Origin: Euclidia mi
Taxonomy: Eukaryota; Arthropoda; Insecta; Lepidoptera; Erebidae
NCBI GenBank assembly: GCA_944739405.2
Contig: OX123182.2
Span: 16,069,326-16,133,325, forward strand
DNA: 64,000 nucleotides
Direction: 5' to 3'
Below the pieces are notes generated by a model. It saw only the letters and a program-made list of their open reading frames with translations. It did not search any database and was not told where the DNA came from. A program made the position numbers and the translations under genes. Shown in pieces: positions 54,381 to 64,000 of this stretch; within the stretch, counting starts at the first letter, position 1; every line of letters starts with the position of its first letter.

Positions 54381-55210
54381 AATTACTTAAAGACTCTACA
54401 TTTACATTTACTGCCACGTTCGCAAAGCAATAGGTAGAACCATGAGAAAGAACGGGCAATAAAACTCACGGTCACTCTTTTTCTTCGCCAGGTTTTGCAT
54501 AATACACATAATTTACATTTTGTAAGGTGCTGCAACTGTTACACCTTCTATATCACTTGTATATAATTTACTGTACATAATAATACTCAAGCATAATACT
54601 TTTGATGTTCATTTGGTTAGTCTCCTCAGAATAGACATGGTGAAACAAGAGCATCCACTTACATTATATATACCTAATAATGCAGGCAATCCGCGAAAGT
54701 GATCAGACCCATGATGGAAATGATGCAGTTAAATATTAAAATCTAATACCAGCCCGCAAGACCGTCATCGACCAGTCATCGCAAGTAGCACCCGTTCACG
54801 AGTATGACGCATGTGCCAGCCATCATCCCTCGCCATATTAGAGGGACAGGGATGACCCGACACACGACGCCACCACAAGAAATGACATTTTAGTGAGCAT
54901 GACGATAACGGTATACGAACCGGCAGTAAGAAACAATCTATTGATAATCTATACTGACCATGACCGCCAATTACCTCCATTTTCCAGATCGTTATTATGA
55001 ACATAAATCAGTGGACCGCGTGAAGGAATGCAAATGTAGAAATAATTTTGTGAAGGTGACAAGTGAACAACGATATGATCAGGAATAAATAATGTTAAAC
55101 TAAATTCAACAAATCGTAATAATATCCAAATCCTGCAAAAATCATGTGTTCACGAGGCACCTCCACTTAACATGTTACTAATTAAGAAGAGAGTATTTTA
55201 CACAGTCATA
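54380..55210. other. Intronic gene-free stretch
   Basis: Possibly the body of the antisense repeat that starts at 54297 ('gaacgggcaataaaactcacggtcactctttttcttcg' is a common lepidopteran repeat phrase). No gene recognised. Confidence 0.35.
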
Positions 55211-55246
55211 AAAATAACAATAATGGTGAATTTAAAAAAAAAGCAA

Positions 55247-58115
55247 CTAGACCCATGATGTCTTGTCATCTAGAAATTCTTTAATAGTGTAATAACCCCT
55301 TTTTAAAAGAAAATTCCTAGTAGTGGTTTTAAATTTGTGCAGAGGTAAATTCATTATTTCCAGAGGTAATTTGTTGAAGAATTGTATACCGAGTCCCGCA
55401 AATGAGTTATGAACTTTATGTAGACGGTAGTTAGTGCCCACTAGTTTATGCTTATTCCTTGTGTTCACTTTGTGCACGTCACTATTTTTACGGTAAAGAG
55501 TTAAGTTTTTCTTAACGTACATTAAATTAGCAAATATATACTGCGATGCAACTGTAAATATTTCTACTTCTTTAAATTTATCTCGTAAAGAATCTCTAGC
55601 ACCTAACTTATATATTGCACGTATGGCCCTCTTTTGAATAACAAAAATTGTCTGAATATCGGCCGCCATACCCCATAATAGTATCCCGTAAGACATTACA
55701 CTGTGAAAGTAACTAAAGTAAACTAGTCTAGCAGTATCTACGTCTGTGAATTGGCGAACTTTCCTAACTGCAAATGCTGCAGAACTAAGTTTGACTGCCA
55801 GACAGGATATTTGGGCACCCCACTGAAGCTTACAATCTAAAGTTAAACCTAAAAATACAGTTGAATCAACTAGGTTAATTGTTTCGTTATTTAAAATTAT
55901 ATTAGTAAGAACATTTTTGACATTCGGCAAAGTGAATTTCACACATTTTGTTTTGCCAGAGTTGAGTAGCAAATTATTTGTCGTGAACCAATGTAGTACT
56001 TGCACAACAGAATTATTTACGCTGTCAATGTTACTTGTATTACGATCAACTTTAAAAATAAGTGAAGTATCGTCAGCAAAAATAACAATATCACATAAAT
56101 TTCTAACAAAGAATGGCAAGTCATTAATATATATTAAAAAAAGAAACGGACCAAGAATAGAGCCCTGTGGAACGCCCATTCCCACTGGCAAACCTTGAGA
56201 CCTACTTCCACTAACATCTACATACTGCACTCTATCTCTAAGGTAACTGGCAACAAGATTGAGTGCGCTATCTCGAATACCATAATGGTTGAGTTTACGT
56301 AAAAGTGTATCATGTTCAACACAATCAAAAGCCTTTGACAAGTCGCAAAAAACACCAATGGCATCCTTCGAATTTTCCCAAGCGTTAAAGATATGTTTTA
56401 ATAGAGCTACACGGAGAGCTATCAACGGTGGAGCGACCCTTAGTGAAGCCATACTGCTCACTGTGCAATAAATTATTTGTGAGAAAGTGGCTCTCTAACT
56501 GATGCAAAATAACCTTTTCAAAAATTTTACTGATTGCAGGCAAGATAGAAATTGGCCGAAAGTTACTAGGGTCGCTCTTGGATCCTTTTTTGAAAAGTGG
56601 TATCATCTTGCTGTGTTTCATTAAATCAGGAAATACCCCTTTATCCACGCATCTATTAAATATTGCAGCTAAATATGGAGCTATGCTAAAAATGATTTGG
56701 CGAACAAGACTAACTGAAATACCCCATAAGTCAATAGATTTCTTAATATTGATGGTCTTGAATGTCTTGAGGATGTCATTGGTGTCAATGTATTTAAAAT
56801 TAAACAGCACATCACACTCATTCACATTGCCCCTAACTAACATCTCTGCTTTGCTTGGGCATGAGTCTAAACACTTGGTTGTTTTCACTGGTATGTTTAT
56901 GAAGAAGTTGTTAAAAGCCTGAGCAACATCAATTTTCTTTGTAACTATTTCTCCATTACATTTTAATTCATAGCTATTATCTACTAACTTAGCTCGACCA
57001 GTCTCACTGTTAATAATGTTCCAAGTTGTTTTTATTTTGTTCTTGGATTCTTTAATTTTATTACTTATAAATATAGACTTAGCTGAAGCACATGCTCTCT
57101 TAAAAACTTTTGAGTAATTTCTTACATATTCAATAAATGAAGGATTAAAATTGTATTGCTTCATACCATACAGATCATACAACCTAGATCTACTTTTGTA
57201 TATTCCTACTGTTGCCCAATCACAAAATTTAACTTTAGAGCTCTTGGCAAATGTCTTCTGCTTAAAAATTTTATTGTACTCATTTTTAATAACATCAAAT
57301 AACCACTTATATAATTCATCTGGATCATCGTGAGTTAAGTCAATGCTGGCGATCTTAGCAGCAACATCATCACTAAAGCGATTAAGGCGAGCAGAGGTCA
57401 TAGGCCTACATGTGATTTTTTGTACTGTAGGGGTTGTATTAGTTGGAATTACAACCTTTTGTCCACAGTGATCTGATGTCAAGTCACTCAAAACAGCTTT
57501 ACTTAAGTACAAACAATTGCAAAAAATATTATCTAAGCATGTAGAAGAATGTGAGGTAGTTCTGGTTGGTTCAGAAAATAAAACATTCAAATTAAATGAC
57601 ATAAATAAACTAACTAACCTAGTACAAGTTGGTGATTGTTCTAACAAGTTAACATTAAAATCACCACATACGATTATTGACTTCCTGCTGGAACTTAAGT
57701 GTTTTAAGACATCCTCCATGATGCTTTCAAATTGGCTAAAGTCACTTTGCGGTGGTCGGAATACACAGACTATGACGTGTTGCTCAAGTTCAACACAAGA
57801 TATCTCAGCGGTGCGCTCGATAGAAAGTTCGGCTATGTCCTTTCGTTCTTTACATTTAATACTATTACAAACATATATGAGAGAGCCACCACGAATAGCG
57901 TTCTTTCTTACGAATGCACTAATCACTGTATAAAATTCATTATTGAATATTAATTGGTCACCTCTTAACCAATGTTCCGTAATGCATAATACATGCAACT
58001 TATGTTTCTTTAAAAATAAATCTATCTCTAATTCTTTGCTAGATAGGCCTTGTATGTTTTGATGAGCTAAGTTTAAAACACATGAATGCCTATCTGTTGT
58101 CTCATCTAGTAGTTT
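55247..58115 (-). pseudogene. CR1-like ORF2: endonuclease and reverse transcriptase, one frameshift
   Basis: The frame opens just after a stop near 58120 and begins LLDETTDRHSC, then LAHQNIQGLSSKELEIDLFL and VLCITEHWLRGD. These are the start of the endonuclease, so the Met at 57998 is internal. Other endonuclease motifs are IIVCGDFNVNLLE and SDHCGQKVV. RT motifs follow: FRPISILPAISKIFEK and EQYGFTKGRSTVD, then a 1-nt frameshift near 56405-56415. The second frame (56461-55247) gives VFCDLSKAFDCVEHD, GVPQGSILGPFLFLIYIND, the catalytic VIFADDTSLIF, and the C-terminal MSYGILLWG and RAIYKLGARDS. Apart from the shift there are no stops, so decay is recent. It lies antisense to the transporter gene. 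Confidence 0.85.
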
Positions 58116-58408
58116 AAACTAATAGATTTGTCAATACTACTATTGGTATAACTATTATCTACCAAATTCCTAAGTACTCTAGTAGTACTGCGTTCACTAT
58201 GTAAATTAAATGCTAATAATTTAGCAAGTTGTCGCCTATATATAAAAGAGAGTTATCTTTTGTTAAAAAGAAATTACTAATAAAAATATTAGAGTCAAAA
58301 TATATATAATAATAGATTCAATTTACCTATCTGGTTATTTTCTTTATAAGATAAGTTATTGGAATATGGTAATGCACAGACAATAAAGTTGCACCCCACT
58401 TTAGAACT

Positions 58409-60201
58409 TTATTCTATCATAATATCTGATAAAGCTAATATTTCTTTCTTGGTAACTAGTAGGCTATCCCCATATAAAATTAAAACTGTAGAATGTTTAT
58501 TTAGTCTAGCATACTTTAATTTATTAATTAACATAGACATTCCTTGTCCTTTTTTTTTGTTGGAAAATCCTCATGGAGTCCCTCCGCCCCGGGGGAAGGA
58601 CGAAGGGGACTGTCAGACTCTTACTGACTAAAAACCAACCCGTGTTCCTCATGTACCCGTGTGTCGGAGGGTAGGGATTCGCATAAGCATTCATCGCAAC
58701 CCCCCGACGGGCCCCGCACAAAACCCCCTTGGCGGCGGATTAAGGTGTTGGGCTCCGCCGCCAAAACACTCAGCGGCCGCAGAGGATAGGGAGGACGGCA
58801 ACGCAACACCGCATCTCCTCTTCCTCTGCGGCCCCACCGCGACGCATCGAATGGTGCGCCCCCATTTGGTCGCGGGAGATAGGGCGCGCGGCAACGCAAC
58901 ACCGACACGCCTCTCCTCCCACGACCGCACCCGACTGCGAGGGACAGACAGAACTGTCCCCCGTACCCGCACCATTGGACGCATCCTGCGCAGGCCCCGT
59001 CAAGCCCACGCGGAGCGTCCCCTCCTGGATCCCTCTTAGCTTCACCGCGGGACACCAATCCACGGTTACTGAGCCCCCCCACCACGACAAGGTGGAGATC
59101 CCACGGGGGGGGAGACATTCCTTGTCCTGGTGAACAAATATTTTGTATTGACCGATCAGTATAACTATTAATCAGGCTACCCATACCAATTCCTAATTGG
59201 TCAGAAAAAATTAAAACATTGTTATCTAAAACCTTATTATTTTCATTATGTAACAATGTGTCAGAACCATGACATGTTTTCGAAGGATATTTATCTTGAA
59301 AGTCACTATATAACTTGGTTGTACAATTAGGTGAAGCCTCTAACTTATGATTTGAACAATTTAAACAGTTACCGTTGTTGGTCATAGAGAGCAGTTGTTT
59401 TAGATTTTCTCTACCAACTCTGCTAATTTCATCATATTTCAATATATATTCCTGTGTTTCACTTTGATGATCTATTATCAATTTGTTGAGCTGTGCATTT
59501 AATGATGTGATTTGTGTTTGCAGCTCACATGTGTGTTGTTCATATTGTAATCGGCTACAGGCTAATTGCTCACTACTATCCTTAAGCTTAGAAACTAATA
59601 ACTCACTCTCTTTAACTAAATCATGGTTAATTTGTGTTAAATCTACAATTTTCTTTGACCTCTTATAGCCTAACTCAAGTCGCTTTATTAATTTATTTAA
59701 TTTTGTCAATTTCCTAAATTTACCATTTGACACCTTATATGTAAAGTTACAATTACATTTTACAGATTTAAAAATATTTGCCTTTCCACCAATGACTTCA
59801 GAGAACAGGTCCTGGTTTGCTGCGCTGCTTAGTGACTGAATGGAATTCTCCAAGGTTGTTATTTTGGATTGAGCTTCACTCAAGCTTGTTTCCAACTCCA
59901 TGATGCGACTGAGCTGCCTCATATATGTATCATCGCAGCTACTATATGATCTGACTTCTTCCTGCAGTCTGTCCCGCTGGTCCAGAATGTCCATATGTTC
60001 TATGTGGAGTTCCGTCAATTGTGCTTTCAGTTGTGAGACTTTGTCATTAACATACTTAATTTCCTCTTCACTGTCAATTCGTTCCTTCAACAGTTGACTA
60101 TGATCTTCCTTATATTTCTTGAGTTCCAATAGTGCAATCTTCAACTTGTGCTCCGTTTCCTTTGCCAAAGCCTTACGGGTCATCAAAGTGTGTGAAGACA
60201 T
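58409..60201 (-). pseudogene. CR1-like ORF1: coiled coil plus esterase-like region, split by an insertion
   Basis: The likely start is the ATG at 60201 (MSSHTLMTRK); the hydrophobic N-terminal extension of the open frame upstream is UTR read-through. Residues ~10-125 and ~200-275 form Leu/Glu/Lys heptads typical of coiled coil (LKIALLELKKYKED, ISLNAQL-like). A Cys-rich NCLNCSNHK follows. Next comes NNVLIFSDQLGIGMGSLI, resembling block I of the SGNH/GDSL esterases found in CR1/L2 ORF1. The frame is cut at 59113 by the GC-rich insertion. It resumes at 58534 with TVLILYGDSLLVTKKEI, which sits where esterases have a GTND-like block, and stops at 58409. ALPYSNN downstream suggests that stop is premature. 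Confidence 0.65.
58535..59128 (-). mobile_element. GC-rich retroposed element (562 bp) with 16-bp target duplication and poly(A)
   Basis: A perfect AGACATTCCTTGTCCT lies on both sides (58535-58550 and 59113-59128). On the minus strand the element starts with C8 then GTGGGATCTCCACC and ends GGATTTTCCAAC followed by A9, so it was copied from RNA. It is roughly 60-65% GC in AT-rich surroundings. It has minus-strand open frames (58691-58984) but no recognisable protein, so it is likely a non-autonomous or internally deleted retrotransposon. The 5' region can be drawn as a nested pseudoknot (see findings). Confidence 0.8.
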
Positions 60202-60239
60202 ATTTTGTACCCAAATTACCTTAAAAGAAGAAAAATAAA

Positions 60240-61365
60240 ACAGCTGAATTATTTGAAAAATATTATAGGGTATGGGGAAAGGGATGTTAATATATAAATA
60301 TAACAAATACTCAGAAAAAGTTGAAAGACAGAAATATTTTAAGAAAGTACAGTGATGTAGGTATGTTACAAAAAAAAAAAAAATGAGAAAAGTTATACAA
60401 ATTGAACAGAAAAAGAATAACAAAGGAACTAGAAAGGTAATTTGATTACTAGATACCTATATTACTTATAATATCTTAGTTTCTTGGACAATCTTAAGTA
60501 AACTAGGTAAGATAGCTGTAGGCTGTAGCTATTATTATACTAGGTACTAATACTAATTATATTCAAATAAATCAACTAGAAATTGATGCATATACACTTA
60601 AAATAATAATTGTGAAGTGTGATTAGTGTAGTGGGTGTTTGTATGGGGCATTTGTTCAGTCCTCGATTTTGCTTCCACTTTTGTCAAGCAAAAGGAGACA
60701 GAAACTGTGCCAGTGTGTGATGGACGAAGCTTACGTTATGTGAGCCGAGTAAATATGTGATGAGGAGTGTAAGTTAATAAGTAAAATACTCCCCGGGTTT
60801 CAGGATGATGATTTGAAATCCGTCCGTTGACACTGGGTAGTTGATCTGTCCGCCAAGAACTGTCGGCAGCGAGGTTTCAATCCTTTTCAAACACCAAACT
60901 CAATGTCTGTCATGGTTCTGGGGGTGCCCTTTTTAATACAAAATAATTGTTTTTTTAGGTATTAATTTTACTAACATAACTATAAGTATAACTAACAATT
61001 TTATATGGAATATATATTCTGAAATAAATGATAATAATAATAATATAAGGGAATGTACGGAACCTTTAGGCCAGATTCGCACTTATAAAGCTTATCGCAC
61101 TTACTTTTCGAGTTAAAAAAGAAAGCTTTGTTAAATAAATTAAACAAAGCACATTTAAAATGTTATCTTCATACCGAGTCAGTGGTACAGACCATGCCAA
61201 TATATTACTCCAGATTATGTGCGTCAGTTTATCATTTTTTTTAGATCTTGTTAAAGTTTTGGTTATTTTGTCTATATTGCCAGACGAATTTGCCCACTTA
61301 AGGGCTATGAAGTGATAATCGTTGCTTTGGAGATTAACACATACCAGCATTTGACTGGCCATATT
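60240..61365. other. Gene-free stretch
   Basis: AT-rich sequence with poly(A) at 60369-60382. The 98-codon minus frame at 61066-61362 (MASQMLVCVNLQ...) shows no motif I know. No SLC23 exon seen. Confidence 0.35.
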
Positions 61366-62585
61366 ATAATTAGCACAGATTTAACAAACAAGAATCAGAT
61401 GTAGCGTATTCGTCCAACAGTGAGGCACGTTGACAGCTATGTGTGCGTGACATTTGGCGACTGGCACTGTACGGACACGCGCGTCTATGTGTGTGTAAAG
61501 TTGCCAGATTATGAATAATCTCCCACTATTTTGCATATAGTTTTTGCAAACGAATATAAAAATATTACATAGGTAATATTTTATATTCGTTTGTGGTTTT
61601 GAAGAATTTACCATAGATTTAATTAATGCTTTTAATATGTAATGCTGTTGTGAAAATTATAAAATAAAAGATACCATTAAAGTATGCTTTTATAAATACA
61701 TTTCTTAAAAAATTTTGGCTCCGAGTTAAGTTTAACTAATTTTATTCGTAAATTGAGAAATAAATAGATAGGCTTGCGTCATAAATATTAATTAGCTAAA
61801 AATATTTTGTCATGCATACAATAAATTATGAATATCATAATCATAAATCGTAACCAAAAAAAAATGCAATTAAAAATAAATAATGGCTACAATCAATAAT
61901 TTCTGTTTCTGTACTTAATGTACACACGGCGCCAAGTCAAGCTAAATAGTCGAAGTACGATTTTGATACTTATTCCCTACGCCATAAGAACGGTTTAACA
62001 ACGGTACAAAGGTCAAAGTGTATAGCTTGACAAGTAGCCGCGTGTACACGAATATTTGGATCGTTTGGGGATCGAACTCAAAAAAATGTGTATACTAATG
62101 GAAATCCTATTAGTATATTTATAAGAAAAAATATAATCTACAATATACTTTTACAATACGTTAATGTATTTTTCATTAACATGACAATCATTATTACCTA
62201 CATAATCAATTGACAAGTGCATTTTCCCTAATTCAGGGAAAACGGTGTCGACGTAAACTGGCAACACTTACATATTTTCTGCAGAAATACGAATTTTATC
62301 GAAATAATATTATAAAACGGTCAAATAATCCATAGTTATCTGTAAGAATATATTCCATCTTCCCGTATTTACTTTTAGAAACAACTTTTACAATGTTTAA
62401 AAACGCAAGATGGCATTTTATGAATTTAAACGCAGGATCGATCGTGGCGTGTGAACTGTGCGATGCTTCGCAGCGCACTGAGTCGAGTTTGTATTCGCTT
62501 TTCAATTTTGTATTTGCTTTAGTGGCCTCACGCAAGTGTTCCGCGCGCTCTGTCTGCCTTTTATTCTATAGTCTTAGATAATTAG
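61366..62585 (+). mobile_element. 1.20 kb DNA transposon copy 2 with 8-bp target duplication
   Basis: The element 61374-62577 has the same ends as copy 1 (CACAGATTTAAC...CTATAGTCTTAG) and is flanked by perfect ATAATTAG (61366-61373, 62578-62585). It differs from copy 1 by few substitutions and small indels (for example an extra 'ttatat' near 61582 and an added 'ttaacaacgg' near 61995). It carries the same open minus frame (62296-62535), with one amino-acid difference in the segment compared (KCRLAF against KCHLAF). Confidence 0.8.
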
Positions 62586-62589
62586 GGTG

Positions 62590-63961
62590 TTATTTAAATG
62601 GTTAGCATTGTATTATTTTTGTGAGCAGAAAAATATAATCTGTGAGCAGAAATAGCTAATTGATCAGCAACTCATGGCCAGCAAACATTTCAAAAGCAAT
62701 AAGCAATTTATGTCATTCTGGATGGCTGTAATTATTTTTGTAAAGCATGTTAATTATATAAGCTGCAGTGAGCTGCTCCTGTTTGATAAAATTTTGCTAA
62801 GCACTCGGAGAGTAAGCAAACAAATATAATGTGGGTAGACATGTCCAATTACCTAGTTTAATAAACTATGTTGACGGAGCCCTGCTTCGCAGGGCTCCTA
62901 TTTATGGGTTAAGGGTCAAAGGAGAACCTAACATAACCTATTTATTTAGTTTATGTTGATAATAATATTTAAGTACTTTAAACTTTTTATCTGCCGATCT
63001 ATCATGATATCTTGCTGATCAAGTAGTTATATTGCAGACTGAATGCTTATTATGCAAACTCATGTTATTGTAAGCTGCCTATTTATGATTTAATTTTTGA
63101 CCATTATCAAGATTATTTACGGAACAAGGATTGCTGCCTAATTTTTTTATTGCAAACAAAATCTTTGTATCCTGACCAAATTATTTAAATGCTGTTTTTT
63201 GTGGCTCACCAAATTTTATAATTGCTAAACCATTTAATTACTGCTGTACTTCTCTTATAATTATAGTCGAGGTGGCGTTTGCCCGCCGGGCCCGAAACGA
63301 TGCAATATTTAACTATTGTGCTTACGCTAACACACTGTAGCTACAGCCGTTTAGACCTCTCCGTGGAATCACTTTTAGTCGCTTATGTTATTTGTCACAG
63401 GCTATCTTTACCAGAGCTAGACATAGGGCTACGATCTAGTGCGCCTCCATACGCTAGATTAATTAATATGGTAGAGCGTATGTGTCGCACTGGAATGAAT
63501 AAACTACCTGTAACTATGCGATATTAGTTCAGCACGTTTTCTCACCTACGTCTCTACAAATTGCATAATCTGAAGTCTTTTATTTTTGCTTGAATATTTT
63601 GCATTTGTCGTGTTGTTGAAAGTGTTACGTGAGTTAAATTGTCTCAGATTGAGAAGGGTAGTGTCACGCGAGCTAGTCTAATGCAGGTTGACAGGATTTA
63701 CGTGCCGTCAAAAACGTTGAGGAAACTCGCATGCTTGCATTTAATTACTTGGAAGAGGAACACATAGGATTAACAAAAGGTGCGACAGTTTTCTTCTAAA
63801 AAAATTACTGAGATTATTTTATAAATCAACAAGTAATTACCTATCTGCAATCGTGTCTACATAGTATTTTATGTGTAGATAGTAACACTAATAGTTGAAT
63901 ATTGTTCGGATACTTTGAGATAACTTTTAAATTCAAGACAAAGACAAATATCACCTCAGTC
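62590..63961. other. Gene-free stretch with a strong hairpin
   Basis: 62877-62899 holds GGAGCCCTG-CTTCG-CAGGGCTCC, a perfect 9-bp stem with a short loop, in a 'ggtcaaaggagaacctaacataacct' repeat context. The frame 63279-63527 has no recognised domain. Confidence 0.4.
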
Positions 63962-64000
63962 TGCCGTGACCACGATTCCTGGAAAGAAACTGAAACGTCG
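63962..64000 (-). repeat. MITE arm fragment at window edge
   Basis: 'tgccgtgaccacg...gaaactgaaacgtcg' resembles the inner arms of the foldback element at 1263-1724. Cut by the window end. Confidence 0.4.

Larger units (their letters stand above)
55211..60230 (-). mobile_element. CR1-like non-LTR retrotransposon, near full length but broken
   Basis: Minus-strand order: ORF1 (60201 down to 58409, interrupted by a foreign insertion at 58551-59112), then ORF2 (from about 58120 to 55247, one frameshift). ORF1 combines coiled coil with an esterase-like region. ORF2 has endonuclease and RT but no RNase H. This fits the CR1 clade. Ends are approximate. Confidence 0.75.

Noticed and set aside
58621..60423. 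A single 600-codon open frame on the minus strand
   Set aside because: It joins 5' UTR read-through (poly-T-derived Phe/Leu), CR1 ORF1 and the unrelated GC-rich insertion. Only the middle is a real protein segment.
61066..61362. 98-codon minus frame as a small gene
   Set aside because: AT-rich, no motif, and ends directly at the transposon border. Conservation cannot be judged from one copy.
63279..63527. 82-codon frame near the window end as a host exon
   Set aside because: No recognisable domain and no convincing splice sites at its ends. Left as unassigned sequence.

Overview
The window looks like a moth or butterfly (Lepidoptera) chromosome segment. It is AT-rich, has spliced host genes with small exons, and is crowded with repeats typical of lepidopteran genomes: tRNA-headed SINEs, RTE, CR1, LOA and Jockey-like non-LTR retrotransposons, mariner copies, Helitron-like fragments ending in CTAG, and many foldback MITEs. 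I see no bacterial operon, CRISPR array or viral gene. The species is not determined, and family names come from recalled motifs, not from searches.

Two host genes can be assembled by hand, both on the + strand. Gene 1 (9808-18359) has five exons with consensus splice sites and phases that agree, giving a 292-residue protein I do not recognise. Its third intron holds an antisense, apparently intact LOA-type retrotransposon (ORF1 15085-16623, ORF2 11342-14965). Gene 2 is the 5' part of an SLC23-type nucleobase/ascorbate transporter. It has three alternative first coding exons (26886-26948, 33382-33426, 41188-41232), all ending in phase 0, and two shared exons (43660-43764, 49244-49364). The rest of the gene was not found and probably lies beyond 64 kb. 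The second and third first exons sit in two copies of a tandem segmental duplication (about 32.64-38.7 kb and 40.02-43.0 kb), so the duplication multiplied the gene's alternative promoters.

Layout: 0-9 kb is repeat debris (MITE, Helitron-like and SINE pieces, degenerate RTE pieces in both orientations). 9.8-18.4 kb is gene 1 with its LOA insertion. 18.4-26.8 kb is intergenic, with a 1.19 kb element flanked by an 8-bp target duplication, a mariner remnant, MITEs and a minisatellite. 26.9 kb to the end is gene 2 and its very long introns. Those introns hold a 5'-truncated Jockey-like element (29.15-30.5 kb), a deleted mariner (30.7-31.5 kb), a 2.37 kb putative DNA transposon with about 13 copies of one short motif (35.7-38.05 kb), an RT fragment (53.1-54.3 kb), and a near full-length but broken CR1-like element (55.2-60.2 kb). 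A GC-rich retroposed element with a perfect 16-bp target duplication interrupts the CR1 element. A second copy of the 8-bp-TSD element follows (61.37-62.58 kb).

The best candidates for something undescribed are the duplicated alternative first exons of the transporter, the two-copy 8-bp-TSD transposon family, the motif-studded 2.37 kb element, the GC-rich element whose 5' end can be drawn as a nested pseudoknot, and two SINE families whose 3' tails match those of RTE-type LINEs in the same window.
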